Assembly (NCBI GenBank): GCA_022794015.1
Contig: JAAWDZ010000066.1
Coordinates: 1 to 64,000 of the forward strand
Length of the DNA: 64,000 nucleotides
Reading direction: 5' to 3'
Origin: Eubacterium sp.
Lineage (GTDB): Bacteria; Bacillota; Clostridia; Lachnospirales; Lachnospiraceae
Notes under the pieces: generated by a model
The model's input: the letters and a program-made list of their open reading frames with translations, nothing else
What the model was told of the DNA's origin: nothing
Databases searched by the model: none
In this document: positions 24,390 to 33,637 of the stretch, in pieces
Layout of the letters: every line of letters starts with the position of its first letter
How positions within the stretch are numbered: the stretch's first letter is position 1
Translations under genes and position numbers: made by a program

Positions 24390-25772
24390 TTATATATTAA
24401 TATCCGGAAGGGACGCAAACCCTGGCTGTAAGTCTTCATCCGAAGGAATGTAATCGGACATCTGTCCATTGTGGTATTTTTCATAAGCAACCATGTCAAA
24501 ATATCCCGTTCCGGTCAGGCCGAATACAATTGTCTTTTCTTCACCTGTTTCCTTGCACTTTAACGCCTCATCAATCGCTGCGCGAATTGCGTGAGAGCTT
24601 TCCGGCGCTGGAAGAATGCCTTCAACCCTTGCAAACCGCTCTGCTGCATCAAATACAGCCGTCTGTTCTACAACGCGTGCCTCCATCAGTCCGTCATGAT
24701 ACAGCTGAGAAAGTATGGAGCTCATGCCATGGTAGCGCAGTCCGCCTGCATGGTTGGCAGAAGGAATAAATCCACTGCCTAAGGTATACATCTTTGCCAA
24801 CGGACAAACCTTGCCGGTATCACAGAAATCATATGCAAATTTACCTCTGGTAAAACTCGGGCAGGAAGCCGGTTCTACTGCTATAAACCGATAATTCTTC
24901 TCTCCGCGAAGCTTCTCTCCCATAAACGGAGAAATCAGGCCGCCCAAATTCGAGCCGCCGCCTGCGCAGCCAATAATAATATCCGGTGTAATATCGTATT
25001 TGTCCAATGCTGCTTTCGTTTCAAGACCAATAATAGATTGATGTAAAAGCACCTGGTTTAACACGCTGCCCAAAACATAACGATATCCTTCCGTACCTAC
25101 TGCAACCTCTACCGCTTCTGAAATCGCACAGCCCAGACTTCCGGTCGTACCCGGATACTCCGCCAGAATCCTGCGTCCAACCTCTGTCGTCTCTGAAGGA
25201 GAAGGCGTCACGCTTGCACCATACGTACGCATCACCTCACGCCTGAAAGGTTTCTGCTCATAGGAAACCTTCACCATATATACTTTGCAATCCAAATCAA
25301 AATAGGAACACGCCATCGAAAGCGCCGTCCCCCACTGACCTGCACCGGTTTCTGTCGTAACACCCTTTAACCCCTGCTTTTTTGCATAATACGCCTGTGC
25401 AATTGCGGAATTGAGCTTATGGCTTCCGCTTGTGTTATTGCCTTCAAATTTGTAGTAAATTTTGGCTGGAGTATCAAGTTTCTCCTCTAAACAGTATGCC
25501 CTGACCAATGGTGAAGGACGGTACATTTTATAAAACTTTAAAATTTCTTCCGGAATATCAATATACGGGGTATTATCGTCCACCTCTTGCCTGGCCAGTT
25601 CTCTGCAGAATACGCCGGACAACTCGTCTGCCGTCATAGGCTCCAGCGTCCCTGGATTTAACAATGGGGCAGGTTTATTTTTCATATCTGCACGTACATT
25701 GTACCATTGTGTCGGCATCTCATGTTCGTGAAGATAAATCTTATAAGGTATGTTTTTACTCAATTCTGTCAT
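24390..25772 (-). CDS. trpB: TrpB-like PLP-dependent enzyme (tryptophan synthase beta, TrpB2 type)
   Basis: The 460-residue protein is a TrpB2-class enzyme, longer at the N-terminus than TrpB1. The PLP lysine lies in GSHKLNSAIAQ, followed by TETGAGQWGTALS, the phosphate loop GCAGGGSNLGG and FGLTGTGYFD. TrpB2 enzymes make tryptophan from indole and serine and usually act without TrpA. No other trp gene is in the window, which fits an indole-salvage role. A terminator follows. Confidence 0.92.
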   Translation of the reverse strand: MTELSKNIPYKIYLHEHEMPTQWYNVRADMKNKPAPLLNPGTLEPMTADELSGVFCRELARQEVDDNTPYIDIPEEILKFYKMYRPSPLVRAYCLEEKLDTPAKIYYKFEGNNTSGSHKLNSAIAQAYYAKKQGLKGVTTETGAGQWGTALSMACSYFDLDCKVYMVKVSYEQKPFRREVMRTYGASVTPSPSETTEVGRRILAEYPGTTGSLGCAISEAVEVAVGTEGYRYVLGSVLNQVLLHQSIIGLETKAALDKYDITPDIIIGCAGGGSNLGGLISPFMGEKLRGEKNYRFIAVEPASCPSFTRGKFAYDFCDTGKVCPLAKMYTLGSGFIPSANHAGGLRYHGMSSILSQLYHDGLMEARVVEQTAVFDAAERFARVEGILPAPESSHAIRAAIDEALKCKETGEEKTIVFGLTGTGYFDMVAYEKYHNGQMSDYIPSDEDLQPGFASLPDINI

Positions 25773-25840
25773 CTCCCTTTTCTTTTTACGCTATCATTTT
25801 ATTGGCTTTCTGTCAATATTTTTTAATAACCTTTGATATT

Positions 25841-25953
25841 ACAGCTTTACCTTCAGGCCGGGAATAAATGATGTATCCGCCACAGCCTCTTCCCGGCTAT
25901 GTAATTTGACAACCCACCCCTGTTACAAGTTTGTCTGCGACAAGAAGGCCGGA
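25841..25953. repeat. two dispersed-repeat fragments
   Basis: 25841-25881 (ACAGCTTTACCTTCAGG, then AAATGATGTATCCGCC) resembles 60069-60110. 25917-25953 contains AGTTTGTCTGCGACAA (25928-25943), identical to 41341-41356 and embedded in a wider match. This 212-bp gap between trpB2 and the small membrane protein gene holds no gene. Confidence 0.5.
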
Positions 25954-25984
25954 TTACCCACTATTCTTCTAAACTCGCTTCAGG

Positions 25985-26272
25985 TCATCTTCTCTCTAAT
26001 ACTAACAAAAACAACAGTCCCATAACCACAATCAAAAACAAAATATCTACTGCGATATATGACTTCCCATCCAGATAAATTTTAAGAATTCTGCCGCTGT
26101 GAGCGCGGTTATCTGCCGTATCCGCCGTATTTTCTTTATCAGTCTCTGATTCCTGTATCCCTGCCCGTATGAACCGCTTGCCATCCGCCGCTTTATTTTC
26201 ACTTTTGAATAATAAAATACAACTAAAGCATAATATCGCCATCATCAAATATCTTCTTATTTTTTCTCTCAT
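25985..26272 (-). CDS. small membrane protein, unknown function
   Basis: The protein is about 95 residues. A basic N-terminus (MREKIRRY) leads into a hydrophobic helix (about 8-22). An extracytoplasmic hydrophilic segment rich in Asp, Glu and Thr follows, then a second helix (about 72-92) and a short basic tail. No family was recognised. GAGGAG before the ATG at 26272 is preferred over the open frame to 26296. It diverges from the XRE gene at 26486. Confidence 0.6.
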   Translation of the reverse strand: MREKIRRYLMMAILCFSCILLFKSENKAADGKRFIRAGIQESETDKENTADTADNRAHSGRILKIYLDGKSYIAVDILFLIVVMGLLFLLVLERR

Positions 26273-26485
26273 GATGTTTTCTCCTCTGTAAGTCATTTAT
26301 TTCAATTCTATTCTATACTATTATGAAAAAACATCCTTGTCAAATATTTTATCGCTTTTAGCGAATTTAATACAACTATAATCAATGTTTTGGATTCGGG
26401 AATACTGTTACAATAATCAAAGAATAACGCGTATCATTCCAGTAAAATCCATATCCGTTTGAATACGCGGCCAGGGAGGGATATA

Positions 26486-26815
26486 ATGACAGATATTCTG
26501 GACAAATCCAAAATCGGGCAGCGAATCCGCCAGCTTCGTATTCTTCATGATTATACACAGGCAGAATTTGCCGAGTTAGTTGACATATCTATTAATTTTC
26601 TTTCTGAAATTGAAAACGGAAAAAAGGGACTGTCCCAGGACACTCTTGCAAGAATCTGCAGGCAGCTAAACACGTCCGCAGATTATATTCTGTTTGGCCA
26701 AAAGCAAAGCCAGACTTCGCTCATTGATTTAGCCACTGCCCTCACCATTGACGAACTTGAAACAACCATCCACTATCTGAAATCTTTGATCGAGATGAAA
26801 AAAATCCAACTATAG
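26486..26815 (+). CDS. XRE-family transcriptional regulator
   Basis: The 109-residue protein has a cro/C1 helix-turn-helix at about 8-66 (IGQRIRQLRILHDYTQAEFAEL, then FLSEIENGKKGLSQDTLARIC). A helical C-terminus with LTIDELETTIHYLKSLIEM probably dimerises. GGGAGGG precedes the ATG at 26486; the frame open to 26459 has no site. Targets are unknown. Confidence 0.85.
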   Translation: MTDILDKSKIGQRIRQLRILHDYTQAEFAELVDISINFLSEIENGKKGLSQDTLARICRQLNTSADYILFGQKQSQTSLIDLATALTIDELETTIHYLKSLIEMKKIQL

Positions 26816-26995
26816 ATACACATCCCACCCGCATAAAGTAACAGGCTAAAACAATCGGGCAGGAGGCAGATAGAATCATTTTCTACCGGCCTTCCAGATC
26901 ACCGTACGTGCTCTGATGACGCAGCTGTTTTTTGCAATCTTCTTATGATCGGACAATTCCGTCTCACGACGGACGCCTTTACCGGGCGCATCATA

Positions 26996-27033
26996 AAAAA
27001 GGCACAGGGATAAACTCCTCTGTGCCTTCAAAA
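26996..27033 (-). terminator. rplL terminator
   Basis: AAAGGCACAGGG and CCTCTGTGCCTT flank a short loop, with A and T runs on both sides. It ends the rplJL transcript. Positions 26816-26995 hold no recognisable gene. Confidence 0.8.
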
Positions 27034-27050
27034 AACAACTTATCAAAAAA

Positions 27051-27425
27051 TTATTTTAAAGTAACTTTAGCGCCCTCTGCCTCAAGTCTTGTCTTAAGGT
27101 CTTCCGCACCAGCCTTGTCAGCAGCTTCTTTTACTACCTTCGGAGCGCTGTCAACTAAGTCTTTCGCTTCTTTTAAGCCTAAGCCGGTTACTTCACGGAC
27201 AACCTTGATAACCTTAACCTTATTCGGGCCAACCTCTGTCAGCTCTACGTCGAACTCTGTCTTCTCTTCTGCTGCCGCTGCTTCACCGCCGCCTGCTGCA
27301 ACGACTACACCTGCTGCTGCAGAAACACCGAACTCTTCTTCACATGCTTTTACCAGTTCGTTTAACTCTAATACACTTAACTCTTTAATCGCTTCAATAA
27401 ATTCTTCCGTTGTTAACTTAGCCAT
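27051..27425 (-). CDS. rplL: 50S ribosomal protein L7/L12
   Basis: The 124-residue bL12 has the N-terminal dimer domain ([18 protein letters not shown]), an Ala/Gly-rich hinge (about 35-52) and the C-terminal factor-binding domain ([36 protein letters not shown]). It forms the ribosomal stalk that recruits translation GTPases. It lies 62 bp after rplJ with a terminator behind it. Confidence 0.97.
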   Translation of the reverse strand: MAKLTTEEFIEAIKELSVLELNELVKACEEEFGVSAAAGVVVAAGGGEAAAAEEKTEFDVELTEVGPNKVKVIKVVREVTGLGLKEAKDLVDSAPKVVKEAADKAGAEDLKTRLEAEGAKVTLK

Positions 27426-27487
27426 TCTGATTTACCTCCATAAATAGATTTTTGTGTTTGTCTTCCAAAATAATACCTTAAGCTGCT

Positions 27488-27997
27488 TTAAGCTTCTTCT
27501 GCTGCATCGCCTGAGCCATCTTTCTCGGCAATCTGCTTAAGCACACGGGCAAAGTTCGTAATCGGGGACTGGATGCTTCCAAGGAATTTGGAAAGCAATT
27601 CTTCCCTTGATGGAACTGCTGCAATAGCCTTCATGCCTTCCGCATCATAGAACGTTCCTTCTACGACACCCGCTTTGATCTCAAGCGCCGGGGCATTCTT
27701 TGCAAATTTGGATAATACCCTTGCCGGAGCAGTTGCGTCTGTAGAAGAAATCGCAATAGCGCTAGGTCCTTCCAATACCGGAGCAAGGCTTTCAAACGCT
27801 GTTCCCTGGAACGCAAAATTCATCAATGTGTTTTTGTATACTTTATAAGTAATACCAGCTTCTCTGAGCTGCTTACGCAGTTCAGTATCTTCTGCAACAG
27901 TAAGGCCGCGGTAATCTACGATTACGACGCACTGTGCATCTTTTACATGTTCAGAAATCTCCTGTACGATTGGTTGTTTCAGCTCTACTTTTGCCAC
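27488..27997 (-). CDS. rplJ: 50S ribosomal protein L10
   Basis: The 169-residue uL10 begins (M)AKVELKQPIVQEISEHVKDA and contains VVIVDYRGLTVAEDTELRKQLR and YKNTLMNFAF. It anchors L7/L12 dimers to the 50S stalk base. The start is GTG at 27997, with GGAGGTG 7 nt upstream; the open frame to 28099 runs through the leader and is rejected. An L10-type leader and attenuator precede it. Confidence 0.96.
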   Translation of the reverse strand: MAKVELKQPIVQEISEHVKDAQCVVIVDYRGLTVAEDTELRKQLREAGITYKVYKNTLMNFAFQGTAFESLAPVLEGPSAIAISSTDATAPARVLSKFAKNAPALEIKAGVVEGTFYDAEGMKAIAAVPSREELLSKFLGSIQSPITNFARVLKQIAEKDGSGDAAEEA

Positions 27998-28052
27998 GAA
28001 CGTGCACCTCCTTTTAATATTGTCTGGCATATGCCACCGTTCTTTCGGAAAT

Positions 28053-28160
28053 AAAAAACCTCCCGGCCAGAGGACAGGGAGGTAGTAGTATTCGTTCATC
28101 TCCTCGGCAGGCTCTTGCGATTACGCCATACGGCACCTGCTGTCTTCGGCATTATGCTTT
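28053..28160 (-). promoter_or_regulatory. L10 leader with intrinsic attenuator
   Basis: The transcribed leader contains GCCGAAGACAGCAGGTGCC and CCTGCCGAGGAGATG, matching the L10-L12 binding leader known in Firmicutes (28085-28160). It is followed by ACCTCCC/GGGAGGT and TTTTTT (28053-28083), an attenuator. Excess L10(L12)4 is expected to bind and reduce rplJL expression. Confidence 0.85.
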
Positions 28161-28163
28161 CTC

Positions 28164-28192
28164 ACTATAGCATGATTTATATAGGATGTCAA
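28164..28192 (-). promoter_or_regulatory. rplJL promoter
   Basis: Minus strand TTGACA (28187-28192), 17-bp spacer, TATAGT (28164-28169). Near-consensus, directly upstream of the L10 leader and overlapping the gap after rplA. Confidence 0.8.
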
Positions 28193-28201
28193 TCCGCAAA
28201 T

Positions 28202-28903
28202 TTACTGTGCAGTCGCTTTGAGGACATTTACCTTGATTCCAGGTCCCATTGTAGGCGACATGGTAATGCTCTTAATGTACTGCCCCTTAAGACTGCTTGG
28301 TCTTGCTTTGTTGACTGCATCCATAAGAGTCTGGAAGTTGTCCGCTAATTGTTCATCTGTGAAGGATGCTTTTCCAATTGGCACATGGATAATATTGCTC
28401 TTGTCTAACCTGTATTCGATCTTACCGGCTTTGATATCGGCAATCGCTTTTGTCACGTCCATTGTAACGGTTCCCGCTTTTGGGTTCGGCATCAAACCTT
28501 TCGGTCCGAGTACACGTCCCAGACGACCTACAACGCCCATCATATCCGGAGTAGCAACTACAACGTCAAAATCAAGCCAGCCTTCGTTCTGGATCTTCGG
28601 TATTAACTCGTCACCGCCGACAAAGTCTGCACCTGCTGCCTGTGCTTCATCTAATTTCGTTCCTTTTGCAAACACCAGTACACGTACGGATTTTCCTGTT
28701 CCGTGAGGCAGTACTACTGCACCGCGTACCTGCTGTTCTGCATGACGTCCGTCACAGCCAGTCCTGATATGAACTTCGATTGTTTCGTCAAATTTGGCAA
28801 CCGCTGTCTTTTTTGCTAATGCAACAGCCTCTTCTTTGTCGTAAGAAACTGTCCTGTCCACTGCTTTTGCAGCTTCTAAATATTTCTTTCCCTTTTTTTT
28901 CAT
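28202..28903 (-). CDS. rplA: 50S ribosomal protein L1
   Basis: The 233-residue uL1 begins [18 protein letters not shown] and has [45 protein letters not shown] (split here across the conserved loop) and the C-terminal [11 protein letters not shown]. It forms the L1 stalk at the E site and is classically an autogenous repressor of rplKA. AGGAGG precedes the ATG at 28903; the open frame to 28993 is not used. Confidence 0.96.
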   Translation of the reverse strand: MKKKGKKYLEAAKAVDRTVSYDKEEAVALAKKTAVAKFDETIEVHIRTGCDGRHAEQQVRGAVVLPHGTGKSVRVLVFAKGTKLDEAQAAGADFVGGDELIPKIQNEGWLDFDVVVATPDMMGVVGRLGRVLGPKGLMPNPKAGTVTMDVTKAIADIKAGKIEYRLDKSNIIHVPIGKASFTDEQLADNFQTLMDAVNKARPSSLKGQYIKSITMSPTMGPGIKVNVLKATAQ

Positions 28904-29009
28904 GATTCTAACCTCCTGTGGTTGTATCGGGGAAGCGCTCCCTCCCACTATTTTGGCAATCCGGCCTGCCGCGGCCGCTGTATCCGCAGGCAAAGCCTTC
29001 CTCTAATTC

Positions 29010-29435
29010 TTATTCTTCTACTGTTACTCCCATTGATCTTGCAGTACCGGCAATCATACTCATAGCCGCTTCCAGAGAAGCCGCATTTAAATCCGGCATT
29101 TTTAATTCTGCAATCTCCTGCAGTTTCGCTTTGGAAATCGTTGCAACTTTTGTCTTGTTCGGAACAGCCGAACCGGACTGGATGTTGCAGGCCTTTTTAA
29201 TCAGTACCGGAGCAGGCGGGGTCTTGGTAATAAAACTAAAACTCCTGTCTGCATATACCGTGATTACTACAGGGATGATCAAATCGCCCTGATCTGCGGT
29301 TCTTGCATTAAACTGCTTAGTAAACTCGACGATGTTTACGCCGTGCTGTCCAAGCGCCGGACCAACCGGAGGAGCAGGTGTTGCCTTTCCGGCAGGAATC
29401 TGTAATTTAATATATCCTGTAACTTTCTTTGCCAT
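29010..29435 (-). CDS. rplK: 50S ribosomal protein L11
   Basis: The 141-residue uL11 begins [32 protein letters not shown] and contains [10 protein letters not shown] and the C-terminal RNA-binding domain ending [15 protein letters not shown]. It binds the GTPase-associated centre of 23S rRNA. Located between nusG and rplA with short gaps, in the standard order. Confidence 0.97.
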   Translation of the reverse strand: MAKKVTGYIKLQIPAGKATPAPPVGPALGQHGVNIVEFTKQFNARTADQGDLIIPVVITVYADRSFSFITKTPPAPVLIKKACNIQSGSAVPNKTKVATISKAKLQEIAELKMPDLNAASLEAAMSMIAGTARSMGVTVEE

Positions 29436-29450
29436 TTGGAATTAACCTCC

Positions 29451-29969
29451 TTAATTCATTTTCTTAACTTCTGCGAAACTGATTTCTACCGGCGTTTCGC
29501 GGCCGAATAATTCTACATTAATGGTAACAAACTGCTTGCCGTGGTTCATCGTCTGAATTACGCCGATGGTATCCTTCCAGACACCGCCCGTAACCACGAT
29601 GGTATCCCCCTCTGCAAAATCCACCATAATGTCTTCCTTCTTGACTCCCAGCGGCATCATCTCTTCTTCGGTAAGCGGCACCGGCTTTGAACCTGGTCCG
29701 ACAAACCCGGTAACGCCTCGGGTGTTTCTGACAACATACCAGGTATCATCATTCATAACCATATTAATGAGTACATATCCTGGGAACAGTTTCTTGGAAA
29801 CCTGCTTTTTAGCGCCATTTTTCATCTCAAAAACGTCCTGCATCGGAACCCTTACTTCCAGGATCTGATCCTCTAAATGCCTGTTTTCAATTGTTTTGTC
29901 AATGTTCGCCTTTACTTTATTCTCATAACCGGAATAAGTATGAACAACATACCAGTGTGCTTCTGTCAT
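29451..29969 (-). CDS. nusG: transcription termination/antitermination protein NusG
   Basis: The 172-residue NusG has the NGN domain (WYVVHTYSGYENKVKANID, then FPGYVLINMVMNDDTWYVVRNTRGVTGFVG) and a C-terminal KOW domain (FAEGDTIVVTGGVWKDTIGVIQTMN). It binds RNA polymerase and links transcription with translation or Rho. It sits 12 bp after secE. Confidence 0.97.
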   Translation of the reverse strand: MTEAHWYVVHTYSGYENKVKANIDKTIENRHLEDQILEVRVPMQDVFEMKNGAKKQVSKKLFPGYVLINMVMNDDTWYVVRNTRGVTGFVGPGSKPVPLTEEEMMPLGVKKEDIMVDFAEGDTIVVTGGVWKDTIGVIQTMNHGKQFVTINVELFGRETPVEISFAEVKKMN

Positions 29970-29981
29970 AAAACGCCTCCC

Positions 29982-30209
29982 TTATAAATTAACCAGGAAA
30001 TCAATACCATACTGAATAAAGGTATCCAATATGGTAATCACAAAACCGACTACGACTGATACAGCGATAACAGCCGCTGTCTGCTTTACAAGCGCATCCT
30101 TTGCAGGCCAGACAATTTTGCCGAACTCAGTTTTTACACCTTCGAGCCAGCTCGTCTTTGGAGCCTTCTCTTCTTTTTTCTTTACATCTGTGTTTGTGTT
30201 ATCTGCCAT
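29982..30209 (-). CDS. secE: preprotein translocase subunit SecE
   Basis: The 75-residue SecE has a charged N-terminus, the conserved amphipathic WLEGVKTEFGKIVWPAKDALVKQT and one transmembrane helix (about 46-70). It clamps SecY in the translocon. The start at 30209 has a GGGCAGAGGTG site; the open frame to 30281 overlaps rpmG and is rejected. Confidence 0.95.
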   Translation of the reverse strand: MADNTNTDVKKKEEKAPKTSWLEGVKTEFGKIVWPAKDALVKQTAAVIAVSVVVGFVITILDTFIQYGIDFLVNL

Positions 30210-30235
30210 AATTTCACACCTCTGCCCTTCCGAGA

Positions 30236-30385
30236 CTATTTGGTCTCTTTGTGTAAAGTATGCTTTCTGCAGAACCTGCAATACTTTCTGGTTTCCATTC
30301 TTTCCGGATGAGCCTTTTTGTCCTTCTTTGTGTTGTAATTACGCTGTTTGCATTCCGTGCATGCCAATGTAATTCTCGTGCGCAC
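30236..30385 (-). CDS. rpmG: 50S ribosomal protein L33 (zinc form)
   Basis: A 49-codon gene read from the minus strand begins GTG CGC ACG and encodes (M)[16 protein letters not shown]...[26 protein letters not shown]. The Cys pairs C9/C12 and C36/C39 mark the zinc-binding L33. GGAGGTGG precedes the GTG. It is the first gene of rpmG-secE-nusG-rplK-rplA and lies 26 bp before secE. Confidence 0.95.
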   Translation of the reverse strand: MRTRITLACTECKQRNYNTKKDKKAHPERMETRKYCRFCRKHTLHKETK

Positions 30386-30491
30386 AACTTCCACCTCCAT
30401 AAATTCATTGTGTTTTCTATGCCTGGTTGTACCTGCGATAACCGCAGGTTAAATTTAGGCATAAAAAAAAGACCTACTTCCAAGCTGTTTT

Positions 30492-30520
30492 AATATAACA
30501 CACTATGGAAGCGGCGTCAA
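30492..30520 (-). promoter_or_regulatory. rpmG operon promoter
   Basis: Minus strand TTGACG (30515-30520), 17-bp spacer, TATATT (30492-30497). The leader holds a hairpin, AACCTGCGG/CGCAGGT, near 30437-30456. Positions 30521-30724 are A+T-rich with nothing recognised. Confidence 0.7.
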
Positions 30521-30724
30521 TTGTTTTTTCGCGAGCTGTGGCAAATTGCGGTTAAAATATTCCTTTTTATGCCTCAAATTTTCTCTCTTATCAGGAATGA
30601 AATATTTAACTTCCAGACAGATATATCATCTAAATCTTCATAAATTATTCTGAAATACTATTATAAACCAGTTACTTAAAAAAGCCAAACTATATTACGC
30701 TGTAAAAACAGCGTCAATTATTTT

Positions 30725-31111
30725 TCACATGATTTCACATGATTCGCCATTTTTATACACATCTCCTTCTGCAGAATCTAATAAAAATGAAATTACATCC
30801 AGATATTCATTATAAGATTGCTTCATATTCTGAACATACTGCTGCCCTGTTTCTTCCAAATGATAGTATACCCTTGTCTGTCGCTTTCCAACCTTAGTTT
30901 CATAAAAAGAAATATAACCGAGATCAGCAAGGCGATATAAAATAGGGTACATGGAGCCCTCTAAAACCGTATAGATACCCTGGCTGCGTTTCTTCAATTC
31001 TTGGGAAAGCTGATAACCGTACATATCTTTTTCTGTCAACAGCTTTAAAAGAAGCATTTCTATCGTAGCCTTTTTTAAGTTTGTTAAAAGATTGGATTTT
31101 TTTATATTCAT
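30725..31111 (-). CDS. PadR-family transcriptional regulator
   Basis: The protein is about 128 residues with the PadR winged helix: ATIEMLLLKLLTEKDMYGYQLSQEL, then EGSMYPILYRLADLGYISFYE and the wing GKRQTRVYYHLEETGQQYV. An acidic C-terminal tail ends GESCEIM. No strong ribosome binding site was found, so the start is uncertain (ATG at 31111, or 31135). It lies downstream of a HAAS-like membrane protein gene in an A+T-rich island. Confidence 0.85.
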   Translation of the reverse strand: MNIKKSNLLTNLKKATIEMLLLKLLTEKDMYGYQLSQELKKRSQGIYTVLEGSMYPILYRLADLGYISFYETKVGKRQTRVYYHLEETGQQYVQNMKQSYNEYLDVISFLLDSAEGDVYKNGESCEIM

Positions 31112-31301
31112 AATAGCATCATAACGAAGTGTCATTAAAAGATCAATACCTATTTTAAAAACATGTTTTTTAAAATAATTTCTGATTAATATGAAAAGCA
31201 ACAACCTACAAAAGACTAAATAAATATACTATTCAAAACAAAATTGTGCAAAATATATAAAAATATCCGGAACAACATTTTGTCAGTCCGGATGAGAAAT
31301 A

Positions 31302-31727
31302 TTATTTTTCATTCATATTCCTTTCGAATTCTTCGGATGATACTTCAGTTCCATCAAAGATATAATACGGTTCATGTTTGATGTAATGATCTGTGCTTTC
31401 CCATCTTATCTTGTAAAGAACAGTACCAACACATATTATAATAGATATAATACATAACAGTAAAAGAAACATATGCATTTGCTTTTTGCTTTGCAGCGAT
31501 ACCAAAATATCTGATCTTGGGGATATCTCTATCAAGGATTCTGCCATCTCATCTGCCGTACCGAATTCTTCTATAACCTCATCCCAGGAAGCTGAAGGAT
31601 TTTCCCGTATATGATGACGCAGATTTTTTTCTATATCTGTAAGAAGACGTTTTTTATCATAACTATTATTTGGCATAGTTCTAGAAAGGCGTTTTATGTA
31701 TTTCTTAATATGACTGTCAAAGTTCAT
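31302..31727 (-). CDS. HAAS-like single-pass membrane protein (paralogue 1)
   Basis: The 141-residue protein has an N-terminal helical domain (MNFDSHIKKYIKRLSRTM, then VIEEFGTADEMAESLIEI), the HAAS/DUF6120-like pattern. One transmembrane helix (about 88-104) and a short outer tail follow. It is similar in length, layout and key motifs (IKKYIK / IEEFG) to the protein at 34174-34614. AAGGAG is 12 nt before the ATG at 31727; a GTG at 31763 is possible. Function unknown. Confidence 0.7.
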   Translation of the reverse strand: MNFDSHIKKYIKRLSRTMPNNSYDKKRLLTDIEKNLRHHIRENPSASWDEVIEEFGTADEMAESLIEISPRSDILVSLQSKKQMHMFLLLLCIISIIICVGTVLYKIRWESTDHYIKHEPYYIFDGTEVSSEEFERNMNEK

Positions 31728-31797
31728 TGTAGTTCGAGTCTCCTTATTTTTGAATTTTGACACTGTACTATGGTTTAAGTTATCATTTTATTGATCT

Positions 31798-31826
31798 ATC
31801 ATATCAATTTTATAACAAAAAATCAA
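31798..31826 (-). promoter_or_regulatory. promoter of HAAS-like paralogue 1
   Basis: Minus strand TTGATT (31821-31826), 17-bp spacer, TATGAT (31798-31803), about 70 nt before the start. The IS left end begins only 10 bp upstream of the -35, so the element separated this promoter from the genes to its right. Confidence 0.6.
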
Positions 31827-31835
31827 TACATGTTC

Positions 31836-33262
31836 AATTTGAGTTTCCCCATTTTTTCTGACAACTGATTTCATCTCAATAATTAAGAAATGCACAAACA
31901 CATCCTAAATGTTATAATTAAATCACCACAAAACAATCAAGCAAAGGAGTGCTTTTGCATGATTAATTATAACAGATTGGGATATGAAATTAAAAGGGAT
32001 TCTACAAACTTTTCCATAAAAATTTCACAGAAGTTAAAACACCCACAGCAGAAGTTTGTCCATCAGATAGTTTATTGCATACTCACAGAAAACAAACTGC
32101 ATCTAAGCAAAAGCGCCCGTTCCCTGAAAGAAAACATCACACTGAAAAAGACGATTGACCAGCTCTCCAGAAACTTAAATGCTTTTGATGAAAAGCAGAC
32201 TGTGATGCAGGACTATCTTTCTCTTGTAAAGCAACATACCACAGAAGATTGTGCTGTGATTGCCATTGACAACTCAGTTATCGCAAATCCAGCAAGCAGA
32301 AAGCTTGAAGCACTCTTCCAAATACGTGATGGAAGCACCGGTGAGATCACACAGGGTTATCTAACGATTGAAGTTGCCGTGCTGTCTGAGTCCGGAAAGA
32401 TGCCCCTTCCAGTCTATAAGAAAGTATTTTCGGCGGCAGAAGAAGGATTTGTATGTGAAACCTATGAAAATCTATGCTTCCTGTTGTCCCTTTCTGAAAA
32501 CTTCAGCCCAAAATGTGTCCGTACCCTCGACCGCGGATTTGATACCAATGACTATAACCGCTATTTCTTAATACGCGGGGAGCATTTTGTCATCTGTGCC
32601 AAAAAGAACCGGAATGTCATCTATAATGGAAAGACCTGCAACATCATGGATGTGGCGTTAAAACATAAAGGGGCCTACCGTATGGATTTTAAAGATAAAA
32701 GCGGCAAAAACGTCCAGTGTAAAATGAGCTGCATACCTGTAAGGCTCTGTGAATTTCAGACAAAGAACTGGTGCTGACTGTATTGTATGGCTTTGACGAG
32801 GAACCCATGCTCCTGCTCTCCAATTTGAAAGTACAGGAAAAGAAAAAGCTGTGCCACATCATTACCAAAGTGTATCTGCTCCGGTGGCGAATTAAGGAAT
32901 ATTTCAAGTTCAAAAAACAGCAGTTTGAACTTAAGGATTTACGTGTAATGTCCCTGCAGTCTATCCGCAGCCTGAATTTCTTTGCCACCCTTGTGGCAGG
33001 ATATATTAGCCTTATATCATCCAGCCACAGGGAAAGTATATTCCTGAAAAATTAAAAGAATGTTCCAAACGTATTTATGAGGTTCGCAAGTTTATTTTTT
33101 ATGCATTAGGATATACAATAAATCGCGTCCTAGGTATGAGCCGGACAGACATACAGGGCTTTTTTGAGAAAAAAGTCAAATCACAACAGATGAATCTGTT
33201 TGAGCACTTTAAAATAGAGGATACCGGGGCATTTGTATTCTAAAAATGGGGAAACTCAAATT
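31836..33262 (+). mobile_element. insertion sequence, IS4-like DDE type, decayed
   Basis: The 1427-bp element is bounded by perfect 21-bp terminal inverted repeats at 31836-31856 and 33242-33262 (inner ends GAGTTTCCCC / GGGGAAACTC). It holds one transposase gene, now frameshifted twice. No clear target duplication is seen at the ends. The family call (IS4 superfamily) rests on the transposase motifs. Confidence 0.88.
31959..33243 (+). pseudogene. IS4-like transposase, two frameshifts
   Basis: Read with two frame changes, the gene would encode about 427 residues. The DDE pieces are visible: AIDNSVIANP (first Asp), TLDRGFDTNDYNRYF (second Asp) and YLLRWRIKEYFKFKKQQFEL (the Y..RW..E/K signature; the catalytic Glu should be checked). 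The first shift is near 32757 (an apparent one-base loss before GACAAAGAACTGGTGCTG); the second is near 33025. The last frame ends FEHFKIEDTGAFVF. AAAGGAG precedes the ATG. It is probably inactive. Confidence 0.85.
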
Positions 33263-33316
33263 ATTCAATTATTTCTACAACTTTACCTTTGCCGCCTTTA
33301 CAAATTCTTTGAAATA

Positions 33317-33350
33317 CCTAAAAAGACGCTTCTTTATTTCGAAGCGTCCC
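33317..33350 (-). terminator. minus-strand terminator in the 33263-33637 gap
   Basis: GACGCTTC (33325-33332) and GAAGCGTC (33341-33348) form a perfect 8-bp stem followed on the minus strand by TTTTTAGG. It could end the transcript from 34614 through 33638. The rest of the gap shows only possible gene debris. Confidence 0.65.
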
Positions 33351-33637
33351 TTACGGTACATTTTTATTAACATACTGAATTTCCTTTTTTGATTCCTTTC
33401 TTCTAGTTTCCGCGAATAATACTCCCTCCATGATTCTATAAATATGTAGTTTCTAAAAAATTTTTGGAACTTAAATAATGCCCTTCCACAAGCGTCATAT
33501 TAATATCATATTTTTACAGATCAAGACTTTTTACAAATGCATCTATCTGTTTTGCAATGCTCTCTCAGTTTTTAGACAATTTCTCCTAACTGCATACACA
33601 AAAATATGCCACACTTTCCTACAGCAAAAAACTTTCG

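Noticed and set aside
31820-33280. Target-site duplication flanking the IS
   Set aside because: No direct repeat of 4 bp or more could be matched at both ends.
33275-33455. Minus-strand open stretch reading ...MLIKMYRKGRFEIKKRLFRY
   Set aside because: It passes through a clear intrinsic terminator (33325-33348) and has no usable start, so it is unlikely to be coding.
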